From assembly GCA_017427265.1 (NCBI GenBank), contig JAFRTG010000021.1, forward strand, positions 62,001 to 126,000: a stretch of 64,000 nt of DNA, written 5' to 3'. The position numbers were made by a program, and so were the translations under genes. The notes under the pieces were generated by a model that was not told the origin of the DNA, did no database searches, and saw only the letters and a list, made by a program, of their open reading frames with translations. Origin of the DNA: Oscillospiraceae bacterium (lineage in GTDB: Bacteria > Bacillota > Clostridia > Oscillospirales > Ruminococcaceae). Each line of letters starts with the position of its first letter. Position 1 is the first letter of the stretch. Of the stretch, positions 9,664-17,664 are shown piece after piece.

Positions 9664-10941
9664 TTACTTGCGGTAGATCATATCGCTGCGGTCCGGACCG
9701 GTCGAAATCATCGTGATCGGGCAGTCGATCAGCTTTTCGATGTAAGTGACATAGTCCTTGGCTGCCTGCGGGAGCTGATCCCATTCGGTAATGCCCTTGA
9801 TATCGCACTTCCAGCCCGGCACCTTCTCGTAGACCGGTGTTGCACGGTCGAGACGGTCGCCGCTCGGGAACTCTGTTGTCCGGACGCCGTCAACCTCATA
9901 GGCGACACAGACCGGAATCTCATCGAGATAGCCCAGCACGTCAATCAGCGAGAGGGCGACATCGGTTGTGCCCTGCACCGCAACGCCGTACTTGGTTGCG
10001 ACTGCGTCGAACCAGCCCATTCTGCGCGGACGGCCGGTCGTTGCACCGAACTCGCCGTCGCTACCGCCCTTTCTGCGGAGCACATCGGCCTCATCACCGA
10101 AGATTTCCGTCGTGAACGGGCCTGCACCCACGCAGGAGGAATATGCCTTGACAACCGTGATGACACGCTGAATTGCGTGCGGCGGCAGGCAGGCACCGAC
10201 TGCGCCGTAACCGGCCAGCGTCGAGGAAGAAGTCGTCATCGGATAGATGCCGTGTGTCAGGTCGCGCAGTGCGCCGAGCTGACCTTCCAGCAGAATGTTC
10301 TTGCCGTTCTTGACTGCATCCTGCATGAGCTCTGCCATGTTGCAGAGATACGGCTTGACAAACTCGCCGACCTCCTGCAGATATGCAAGGATTTCCTTCG
10401 GATCCAGCGGCTCTGCATCCGGGTAAAGACCTGCGATCGTTGCATTCTTGATGATGCAGACGCGCTCGACCTTCTCGGCCAGATTCTTGTTATAGAGCTC
10501 TGCAAGCTGGAAGCCGATCTTCATAGCCTTGTCCGCATAGTGCGGTGCAATGCCGGACTGGGTGGAGCCGAAGCTGTTCTTGCCCAGACGCTTCTCCTCC
10601 AGCTTGTCAAACAGAATATGATACGGCATGACCAGCTGTGCGCGGTCGGAAATACGGACATTCGGCGTCGGAACATTGTGCTCCTTCAGCATTTCCAGTT
10701 CCTTGCGGAAGGCATCCGCATTGAATGCAGCACCGGCACCGATGATATTGACCGTGCCGTCCTGGAATACGCCGGACGGGAGAATATGCAGCGCATATTT
10801 TCCGTACTGGTTGATAATGGTATGTCCGGCATTCGCGCCGCCCTGAAAACGGATGACATAATCCGCATCTGCTGCAAAGACATCGGTCAGCTTGCCTTTG
10901 CCTTCATCGCCCCAGTTTCCGCCAACAATTGCAGTAATCAT
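9664..10941 (-). CDS. purA: Adenylosuccinate synthetase
   Basis: 425 residues, the normal length. It makes adenylosuccinate from IMP, aspartate and GTP, the first committed step to AMP. Visible motifs: GDEGKGK (about residues 11-17, the catalytic Asp and phosphate loop), GANAGHT (about 36), a GSTQSGIAP region near 125, TTGRPRR (about 300) and the C-terminal guanine site STGPDR. The ATG follows GAAAGGAA. It is monocistronic, with its own promoter and terminator, and lies away from guaB of the sister branch in this window. Confidence 0.97.
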   Translation of the reverse strand: MITAIVGGNWGDEGKGKLTDVFAADADYVIRFQGGANAGHTIINQYGKYALHILPSGVFQDGTVNIIGAGAAFNADAFRKELEMLKEHNVPTPNVRISDRAQLVMPYHILFDKLEEKRLGKNSFGSTQSGIAPHYADKAMKIGFQLAELYNKNLAEKVERVCIIKNATIAGLYPDAEPLDPKEILAYLQEVGEFVKPYLCNMAELMQDAVKNGKNILLEGQLGALRDLTHGIYPMTTSSSTLAGYGAVGACLPPHAIQRVITVVKAYSSCVGAGPFTTEIFGDEADVLRRKGGSDGEFGATTGRPRRMGWFDAVATKYGVAVQGTTDVALSLIDVLGYLDEIPVCVAYEVDGVRTTEFPSGDRLDRATPVYEKVPGWKCDIKGITEWDQLPQAAKDYVTYIEKLIDCPITMISTGPDRSDMIYRK

Positions 10942-11025
10942 GATTCTGCTCGTTCCTTTCGATTGAAAAAAGTCGGATGTTTTTACGGGGTCGGCACAAT
11001 GAACGTGCCGAAATTTCCCTCATAT

Positions 11026-11054
11026 ATCATATCACAAAATCCCCGTTCTGTCAA
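11026..11054 (-). promoter_or_regulatory. purA promoter
   Basis: Minus strand: TTGACA (11049-11054), 17 bases, TATGAT (11026-11031). A 15-bp palindrome lies one base upstream of the -35 box. No purine-riboswitch fold was recognised in the roughly 80-base leader. Confidence 0.8.
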
Positions 11055-11055
11055 G

Positions 11056-11070
11056 GTCGGCAGTGCCGAC
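11056..11070. repeat. 15-bp palindrome, variant of the dispersed repeat
   Basis: GTCGGCAGTGCCGAC, followed by AGCCATT as in the copy at 59883. It abuts the purA -35 box. The rest of the gap to 11222 holds GC-rich inverted segments that may end the amidohydrolase transcript. Confidence 0.6.
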
Positions 11071-11222
11071 AGCCATTTTCCGCAGGGGACATTTTGCGAA
11101 GTACGCCCAATTTGCGAAGCTCACGGCGCTGACGCGCCTTTTTATCGGTTTATTCACTCAAATAATCAGGCAGTGCCGATCCCGTTTCCCTGCGGGTTTT
11201 CACGGGATTTGAAAATGCAGGA

Positions 11223-12035
11223 TCAGAGTCCGAGGAATGCCTTTGCGTTTTCAGAAAAAATCTTTTTGTAGTCCTCAAACGTAAAGCCCAGCGAGAGCAG
11301 CCGCTCAGCCTCGGCCTTCGGATCCCACATCGGGAAGTCCGAACCGAATATGCAGTTTTCGACACCGTAATGCCGGATCAGACGCACAGCACGCTCCGGT
11401 GACATCAGGCAGACCGCGCTGCTCGTGTCATAGCGAACATTCTCATGCGCTTTGAGCACGGCTTCCGCCTCATCCCACGCAGCAAAGCCGCCCAGATGCG
11501 AAGCCAGCACCTTGAGCTTCGGGAAGTCTTTCAGCACCTTTGCAAGCATCCGCGGATGCGAATAATCATGCCGGTAGTCGCCCATGTGCACCAGAACCGG
11601 CAGCCGGCCTTCGATCGCCTCAAAGATGCGGTAGGATGCCGGGCTGTCCAGCGCAGTTTTCTGAAAATCCGAATGCAGCTTGATGCCCTTCAGCCCCATG
11701 CTGATGATGCGGTCCACCTCGCCGGGAATATCCTCATAGTCGCCGTGCATCGCGGCAAAGCCGATCATCTCCGGATGCTGTGCGCATTCGCCGCTGATAA
11801 AGTCGTTGATCGAAACGACCTGCTTCGGCGTGGTCGCAACCGAGCAGACCAGCATCCGCGCTGTATGGATCTGCTGTTCCGCAGCGAGAAGCCGTTCTGT
11901 CTCACCGATGGAATAATGCATGGTGATATCGTAGAATTTGCCGATGGATTCGGTTGCCTTCTCACTGATCTTGTGCGGGAAGATATGCGCATGCATATCG
12001 TAGATTTCAAAATCCTGCGGGGTAAAATGTTCCAT
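11223..12035 (-). CDS. Amidohydrolase-family metal-dependent hydrolase
   Basis: 270 residues from the ATG at 12035; a TTG at 12044 lies closer to the ribosome site (AAAGGAAG) and is a possible true start. The N-terminal DMHAHIFP supplies the HxH metal ligands of an amidohydrolase TIM barrel. Later ligands fit LVHMGDY (about 120) and SHLGGF (about 155), and GSDFPMW (about 225) carries the catalytic Asp. This pattern is that of the Amidohydro_2 group, which includes decarboxylases. The substrate is unknown. It is the last gene of the run that starts at alaS, about 50 bases after the MBOAT-like gene. Confidence 0.8.
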   Translation of the reverse strand: MEHFTPQDFEIYDMHAHIFPHKISEKATESIGKFYDITMHYSIGETERLLAAEQQIHTARMLVCSVATTPKQVVSINDFISGECAQHPEMIGFAAMHGDYEDIPGEVDRIISMGLKGIKLHSDFQKTALDSPASYRIFEAIEGRLPVLVHMGDYRHDYSHPRMLAKVLKDFPKLKVLASHLGGFAAWDEAEAVLKAHENVRYDTSSAVCLMSPERAVRLIRHYGVENCIFGSDFPMWDPKAEAERLLSLGFTFEDYKKIFSENAKAFLGL

Positions 12036-12084
12036 TGGATACAATGCTTCCTTTCATTTTTCGCAGCATCCGCTGCAGATTTCT

Positions 12085-13413
12085 TCAGGGGCGGAGATAC
12101 CGGCTCAGCAGCTCGGAATAGGCCAGCAGCAGCATCACTGCTTCTGCCGCATAAACGCAGGCGCTGCGGATGATCCGCACCCGTGCTTTTCCTTCCGGAA
12201 CCAGCTGTTTCAGCGGAAACAGTCCGGCAGCGGAAACTGCGATCACAAACCAGTTTGTCCGGAGCAGATAACCCGTCTGATCGCTGAACGGAATCCCGTC
12301 AATACCAAGCAGCGCACCGTAGCACGCCACGCCGTCAAAAATAGAGCGGCTGCCGAGCATTCCCATGCCGAGCAGAATGACAACAGCCGTCAGCAGTCTG
12401 CGCCCGGCAGCGGGAAAGCTGCGCGGCAGAATTCTGCGTTTCCGGTATTTTTCCGCCGTCAGCAGCAGCGCCGTCCCGGCACCCCAGAGCAGGCCGCAGC
12501 CGCCGCGCCCGAACAGCAGCCCGATTCCGCCGAACAGCAGTGCTGTCCGTGCAAAAAAGCCGGCAGCATCCTGCGCAGACTGCGGCGGCAGAAGCACACG
12601 CTTCACCCAGTCGTGCATCGGCACAAGAAATCGTGCCCAGAACTGCCGCACCGAGCCTGCCGTCACCGGGCTGTCAAAGCTGTCCGGCAGATCATAGCCG
12701 AGCATTTTTGCTAGTCCCTGCCCGATCTGCGCGGTACCCTTCAGCCGATAATACAGCATCAGATAAAAGACCGCCATCAGTGCCAGTGCGTCCAGAACGG
12801 TCCGGACGCTGCCGCCCGATGCGATCTGCCCGTGCAGCTGCGCAAGCGGCAGCGAAAGGCAGATCAACTGAAACAGCCCGCGGATACAGAGCGATGCGCC
12901 CTGTCCGATCTTTTCTGCGGTGACAGCACGGTTTTCACGGATCTGTTCGGATTCCGGAAAGCTGAGTACCGGCCCGCAGGGCAGTCTGGTCAGATCAAAC
13001 GAATAGCACAGGAAAGCATGAAGCGGCGGGATTTTCAGCCGGTTATTGGCATGTTCTGACATGCATTCCACGCTCTGCAGCGCACAGATCAGCAGCGGCA
13101 GCATCTGCATTCCGCCGATCTGCATCCGGCAGATCAGCAGCAGAACCGCCTGTATTGCAATGCCCGCATAGAGCCAGAGCTCTGCGCGCCGGTGATGGCC
13201 GCCTTCCTTCCGCGGGGACAGCCGGATCTGCAGCCATGCGCAGCCCGCGGATGCAAGCATCAGCAGCAGTGCCGTACAGCCGCCGGCTACCCAGACGTAA
13301 AACAGTCCGCCGAAGGCCAGTGCATCCCGCTTCCATTTTTCGCCGGAAAACGCTGTCAGCAGTGCGAAAGCGGGCAGCAGATAACAAATCACGGGAAAAG
13401 AGGCGAAGTTCAC
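12085..13413 (-). CDS. MBOAT-like polytopic membrane protein lacking the catalytic histidine
   Basis: 442 residues with about ten hydrophobic helices. The central segment QIGQGLAKMLGYDLP (about 230) plus SVRQFWARF (about 265) matches the AlgI/DltB signature in which a glycine/arginine-rich amphipathic part precedes an EFWRRWH motif. Here the His of that motif is replaced (RFLVP). The WHG active-site motif of O-acyltransferases also aligns with GLLFGRG, so the catalytic His is absent. It may bind an acyl or polymer substrate without transfer, or have another function. The GTG start overlaps the upstream stop (GTGA). No partner acetyltransferase or alginate-type gene is near. Confidence 0.65.
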   Translation of the reverse strand: MNFASFPVICYLLPAFALLTAFSGEKWKRDALAFGGLFYVWVAGGCTALLLMLASAGCAWLQIRLSPRKEGGHHRRAELWLYAGIAIQAVLLLICRMQIGGMQMLPLLICALQSVECMSEHANNRLKIPPLHAFLCYSFDLTRLPCGPVLSFPESEQIRENRAVTAEKIGQGASLCIRGLFQLICLSLPLAQLHGQIASGGSVRTVLDALALMAVFYLMLYYRLKGTAQIGQGLAKMLGYDLPDSFDSPVTAGSVRQFWARFLVPMHDWVKRVLLPPQSAQDAAGFFARTALLFGGIGLLFGRGGCGLLWGAGTALLLTAEKYRKRRILPRSFPAAGRRLLTAVVILLGMGMLGSRSIFDGVACYGALLGIDGIPFSDQTGYLLRTNWFVIAVSAAGLFPLKQLVPEGKARVRIIRSACVYAAEAVMLLLAYSELLSRYLRP

Positions 13414-14030
13414 GGCGTCACCTCCTCCGCATATTCCGGCAGATACCGCCTAAGCAGCTCCGGCAGACCTGCGGCATCGGTCATGGTACAGAGCACCTCG
13501 CAGAGCCCCTTGACCGACAGATGCATCGGCAGCTGCATCGCTTTGAGCAGTGCCATACGCAGTGCAGAGCAGTCCGGCGCACCCGTCAGCCCGTAGGCAT
13601 AGAGCACAGCCGGCGTGATATCGGCAGGACGCGCCGGGGGCTGTTCGTCAAAGACGCCTGCGCGTTCCAGCGCAAACAGCAGCGTTTCATTGTCAATGCC
13701 CTCCACGCCGAGCAGGCCTTCCGCAGAGGGCGCAGACTTTCTTCGCTCCTTGCCGTGAATGCCGGGAATATACACATGATAAACCTTGCCGGAATGGATT
13801 GCGCCTTTCAGATAGCCGCGGATCTGAAAGCCTGCCGCATCTGCATCCGTCAGGATGACAACGCCGGTCGTTTCGGCGTAATGCCGGATCAGCGCAAGCT
13901 GCGCATCGTTCCGGTAGATCTGAAAGCCGCCCGTCACGATGATGACCGCATCGACAACGGATTCCAGCCGGATCTTGTCATATTTTCCTTCCACAACGAT
14001 CGCCGGCACGATCTTCGGCCGCGTGGTCAT
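13410..14030 (-). CDS. Toprim-domain protein, ribonuclease M5-like
   Basis: 206 residues. The Toprim core is visible: IVVEGKYD (about residues 10-17, catalytic Glu) and VILTDADAAG (about 58-67, the DxD motif). A C-terminal DUF4093-like region follows. RNase M5 trims 5S rRNA precursor and its gene usually sits next to rsmA; here rsmA is 41 kb away without a Toprim neighbour. So this could be the functional RnmV or a paralogue. Overlaps holA by ATGA and the MBOAT-like gene by GTGA. Confidence 0.75.
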   Translation of the reverse strand: MTTRPKIVPAIVVEGKYDKIRLESVVDAVIIVTGGFQIYRNDAQLALIRHYAETTGVVILTDADAAGFQIRGYLKGAIHSGKVYHVYIPGIHGKERRKSAPSAEGLLGVEGIDNETLLFALERAGVFDEQPPARPADITPAVLYAYGLTGAPDCSALRMALLKAMQLPMHLSVKGLCEVLCTMTDAAGLPELLRRYLPEYAEEVTP

Positions 14031-15109
14031 CCTGTGTCCCCCGTTCCGTCGCGTCTGACGCGCAGCATCCGGACGATTGCCTGCTCCAGCAGCAGCCGCG
14101 GCGCAGTGCGGCTGGATTTGCAGCTTTTATCGGTTTCCCGCAGAATCCGGATGCAGGTGCGCAGCTGCGGAACCGTCATGGAGCCGCAGTCCCGCATCGC
14201 GTTCCGGACGGCAAATTCGCGGTTTTTCGGATAGCCGAAATCCGACGCGATGACCTCCGCCTGCTTTGCGGCGCCCTGTCCGAGCTTTGCGCGGTAAAGA
14301 TCGGTGAAGGTCGTGCTGAGAATCGTCAGCAGACCGAGAATCGTTCCCGTGTCCTCCGATTTCGCAGTCAGCGCTTCCAGCAGCCGGAAGGCTGCCGTTC
14401 CGTTGCCGCCCGTGACGGCTCTTGCCAGCCGGAATGCATCGGCATCCGGGAGCGCCGCCGTCAGTGCATCGAGCATATCGGTCGTAATCGGCGTGCCGTC
14501 CGCGCAGGCCAGCAGCTTATCAAGCTCCGTCTGAATCAGCGCTGAATCGCAGAGGCAGCGGTTTGCAAGCGACTCCGCATCTGCCCGGCTGATTTCCGAG
14601 CCGTGCCGCGCTGCCCGCTCCTGAATTTGTTTTCCGAGCTGAATCGCGTTTTTCTTCTCGCAAATACAGATGACGCCCTGCTTCTCAAAGAAGGCGGTCA
14701 GCTTTTTGAACTTCGGCAGAAAGACCGGTGCGCCGCGCTTGACCTCATAGCAGGGCAGTGCCCGCATTACAATCAGTACGACCGTCCGCGGCGCCGTTTC
14801 ACTGAAAATCTCCGTCATCCGCTCCATTGCAGCTGCCGGGTGGGCATCCGGGTCAAAATCCGGAATCAGAATCACATTATAGGGCTGAAACATCGGGCTG
14901 AACGAGCAGGCATCCGCCAGACGGTCAAGATCAACCGCCTGACCGTCAAACACGGTATCGGACAGCGCGCTGCCGTCGGTCAGCTTTTTCAGGATCCGCT
15001 TTTCCAGCTGCGAAACGGCTAGCGTATCCTCTCCGCAGAGAAAGCACAGCTGCGGGATTTTTTCCGCACTGATATCGCGCAGCAGATCCGCTGCAGCCAT
15101 TCTGGACAT
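14027..15109 (-). CDS. holA: DNA polymerase III delta subunit
   Basis: 360 residues, the usual size. HolA opens the sliding clamp in the clamp-loader complex. The N-terminal FLCGEDTLAVSQLEKRI stretch (about residues 22-38), a VFDGQAVD-like segment, an ILIPDFD strand and the helical C-terminal collar (RLARAVTGGN..., then a terminal MRDCGSMTVPQL region) match the family. The ATG has GAAAGGAG ahead. It follows comEC by 36 bases, a common arrangement in Firmicutes. Confidence 0.88.
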   Translation of the reverse strand: MSRMAAADLLRDISAEKIPQLCFLCGEDTLAVSQLEKRILKKLTDGSALSDTVFDGQAVDLDRLADACSFSPMFQPYNVILIPDFDPDAHPAAAMERMTEIFSETAPRTVVLIVMRALPCYEVKRGAPVFLPKFKKLTAFFEKQGVICICEKKNAIQLGKQIQERAARHGSEISRADAESLANRCLCDSALIQTELDKLLACADGTPITTDMLDALTAALPDADAFRLARAVTGGNGTAAFRLLEALTAKSEDTGTILGLLTILSTTFTDLYRAKLGQGAAKQAEVIASDFGYPKNREFAVRNAMRDCGSMTVPQLRTCIRILRETDKSCKSSRTAPRLLLEQAIVRMLRVRRDGTGDTG

Positions 15110-15145
15110 CTCCGCATCTCCTTTCTCCGTTCAGGCTCCGTATGC

Positions 15146-17251
15146 TCAGGCAGGACACACCGCGGCGTATCCGTCCTTTGAAAAGCACAGGAGCAGATTG
15201 TTTCCCTGATATTCCTGCGGCGGTTCCGCAGCAATCTGCACTGCGGCGCCGTCCTTTCCGTACCGGATCACCGCAGCATTTCCCGCAATCTGCGGTGCGG
15301 TATCGGCCGTGACCGGCAGACCGTTCCATTCTATCCGGAGGCCTGTCTGCGTCTGCTGAATTTCCAGTCCGCCGCAGATGAGCTCCGGTTCGGCGGCAGC
15401 TGTCGGCAGCGTTCCGAGCACTTCTGTTCCGGCACGCAGATATTCCGGATGCGGCAGCAGCACGATTCCGCTTTCCGGCCGCGTCAGCTCCGCCTGATAC
15501 GCCGAAGCCGTGCGGTCGCTTTTCAGCAGCAGCGCATCCACACGGTCAATGCCGTTCTTTTGAAGATATGCGCGCACATACTGCGCATTCCGCGGCGAAT
15601 CGCTCAGGTCGGCAACAATATTCACACCGTCGGCGGAAATCACAAGCGCCGCGGTTTTCTGTGCGCCGAGCAGCGCAATCCGCAGCTGACGGTTCTGCTG
15701 CAGCACTGTCAGCGTACTGGTGAAAATCAGCAGTGCCGCCGAAACGCAGGCACTCAGCAGCAGATGCTTCGGCTGTGTTCTGCGCACAGCCATCATACAG
15801 AGCACGGCCGTGCAAATCACAAGCACAACACGGAACGGCTCTGCCGATACAGTCAGATGTGAAAACGGCAGCCGGCCGGCAAGGCCGGTCAGAAAGCGCA
15901 CGAACCGGCAGAGCATCCCCGCTGCGGGCAGCAGAAATGCAAGGAATCCGCCGGAAAACAGCACTGCAAATCCGAGCATCAGCGCAGCCGTACAGACCGG
16001 CAGAATCAGCAGATTGCAGACCGGCCCCAGCAGAGAGGATTCTCCGCAAAGCAGCACCGACGCCGGGAATACCGCCGCCGAAACACAGCAAAGCTGAAAA
16101 AATGTCCTTTTCTGTGCACTGCATTTCAGCTCCGCCGTCATATACGGCGCAATCACACCGATGCCGAGCACGCCGGACACCGACAGCCAGAATGAAACCG
16201 AGCCGATGATATACGGCGAGACCGCAGTGCACCCGACCGCTGCCAGAGACAGCGCCCGCAGCGGATCGCTGTGCCGCCCGAACAGAACCGCCGAGCGTGC
16301 AAGCAGCACCATCACGGCTGCACGGTACACTGCCGGTGACGCATCCACCAGCAGAATAAACAGCAGCATCAGCACGGCCTGCAGCAGAAATGCCAGCCGC
16401 GCCGGACATTGCAGCTTCCGCAGCACCCATGCGGCGGCCGTACAGAACAGCACCAGATGCAGACCGGAAACCACCGCAACATGGCCGATGCCGGAACGGT
16501 TCAGACCGAGCAGCGTTTCGTCTGACAGTGCAGTCTTATCGCCGAAGAGCATCGCACAGAGCAGTCCGGCATCCTCCGGAGCGAGCGCCGCACGGATCTT
16601 CTCTGTCATGCGCTGCCGGTATGCATCGAGCGTCCGCCGCAGCGAAAAGCCCGTGTTTTCTTCTGTTCCGAGCACTTCCGCGTCATAGATGCGCAGATAT
16701 CTGCCTGCACCCGCCTGCCGTTCTGCGGTGTGATACCGGAAGTCCGGCCGGATGCGCGTCAGCACTGCACGGAGTGTCACGGCATCGCCGATTTGCAGCA
16801 GCGGCACATCCGCATCTGCAAACCATTCCGTTTCGCAGCGGTGTCCGGCAAGCTCTGTCAGCAGCAGATAACGTGCACGGTCGCCGTTCCGGATTTCCCG
16901 CTCCGTTACGGTTCCGGTACACTGCACCGTCTGTCCGTCGAGCGCAAGCATCGGCTGACGGACTGTTTTGTCATAGAGATTCCAGCGCAGAAGCCCCGGC
17001 AGCAAACCTGCTGCAATCAGCAGAACCGGCAGCGCCCGCTTCCGCAGCAAAGCCGCCGCAATGCCTGCCGCAGCAAGCGTAATCAATGCGGCCTGCAGCG
17101 GATATCCGAAAAAAGCCGACAGCATCCCGGCGATCCATCCGAGCGTGAACAATTCCACACCGTAGATACAGGCGATGCTGTCGGCTTTCAGCTTGCGCGT
17201 TTTTGAAACAGCCGGCGCAGTTTCCGCCCGTACCGTTTCAGTCTGCTTCAC
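15146..17251 (-). CDS. comEC: ComEC/Rec2-family DNA uptake channel with degenerate C-terminal domain
   Basis: 701 residues. The N-terminal DUF4131 region (about 30-190) holds membrane helices and an OB-like fold with GTVTEREI. The Competence domain follows at about 210-480, with LLCAMLFGDKTALSDE and SGIGHVAVVSGLHL as family signatures. The last 170 residues align with the metallo-beta-lactamase domain but lack DVGQGD and HxHxDH: the strand that should end in THPDxDH reads LLLKSDRTAS. A nuclease role for this domain is therefore unlikely. The GTG start overlaps the HIT gene stop (GTGA). No comEA is seen in the window. Confidence 0.85.
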   Translation of the reverse strand: MKQTETVRAETAPAVSKTRKLKADSIACIYGVELFTLGWIAGMLSAFFGYPLQAALITLAAAGIAAALLRKRALPVLLIAAGLLPGLLRWNLYDKTVRQPMLALDGQTVQCTGTVTEREIRNGDRARYLLLTELAGHRCETEWFADADVPLLQIGDAVTLRAVLTRIRPDFRYHTAERQAGAGRYLRIYDAEVLGTEENTGFSLRRTLDAYRQRMTEKIRAALAPEDAGLLCAMLFGDKTALSDETLLGLNRSGIGHVAVVSGLHLVLFCTAAAWVLRKLQCPARLAFLLQAVLMLLFILLVDASPAVYRAAVMVLLARSAVLFGRHSDPLRALSLAAVGCTAVSPYIIGSVSFWLSVSGVLGIGVIAPYMTAELKCSAQKRTFFQLCCVSAAVFPASVLLCGESSLLGPVCNLLILPVCTAALMLGFAVLFSGGFLAFLLPAAGMLCRFVRFLTGLAGRLPFSHLTVSAEPFRVVLVICTAVLCMMAVRRTQPKHLLLSACVSAALLIFTSTLTVLQQNRQLRIALLGAQKTAALVISADGVNIVADLSDSPRNAQYVRAYLQKNGIDRVDALLLKSDRTASAYQAELTRPESGIVLLPHPEYLRAGTEVLGTLPTAAAEPELICGGLEIQQTQTGLRIEWNGLPVTADTAPQIAGNAAVIRYGKDGAAVQIAAEPPQEYQGNNLLLCFSKDGYAAVCPA

Positions 17252-17595
17252 ACACCCTGATCGGCGGACCAGCCCATTTTCTGACCGGCGATCAGGTGGA
17301 AATGCAGATGCGGAACCGTCTGACCTGCATCATCGCCGCAGTTGGTAATGACGCGGAAGCCGGAATCCAGCTTTTCCTGTGCAGCGACCTTGGCAATCGC
17401 AGTAAAAATCTTTCCGACGATCTCCGCATTTTCTTCCGTGATTGCAGAAGCACCGGAGATATGCTGCTTCGGGATAAAGAGATAGTGCAGCGGTGCGATC
17501 GGATTGATATCCTTGAACGCATAGACATATTCGTCCTCATAGACCTTTGCGCTCGGAATTTCTCCGGCAATGATTTTGCAGAACAGACAATCCAT
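17248..17595 (-). CDS. HIT-family nucleotide-binding protein
   Basis: 115 residues from the ATG at 17595, six bases after AAAAGGAG. DCLFCKIIAGEIP at the N terminus and the histidine triad HLHFHLI (about 98-104) define the HINT branch, purine nucleoside phosphoramidases. The preceding CxxC-type Cys may bind zinc. It sits between alaS and comEC. HINT enzymes hydrolyse adenylated by-products of aminoacyl-tRNA synthetases, so the neighbourhood to alaS is suggestive, but that link is inference. Confidence 0.92.
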   Translation of the reverse strand: MDCLFCKIIAGEIPSAKVYEDEYVYAFKDINPIAPLHYLFIPKQHISGASAITEENAEIVGKIFTAIAKVAAQEKLDSGFRVITNCGDDAGQTVPHLHFHLIAGQKMGWSADQGV

Positions 17596-17664
17596 AATCA
17601 ACTCTCCTTTTCGCCTGTTATCAGATTGCAGGGTATATGATTTCTTCCCGTCTGGCGGGATATT

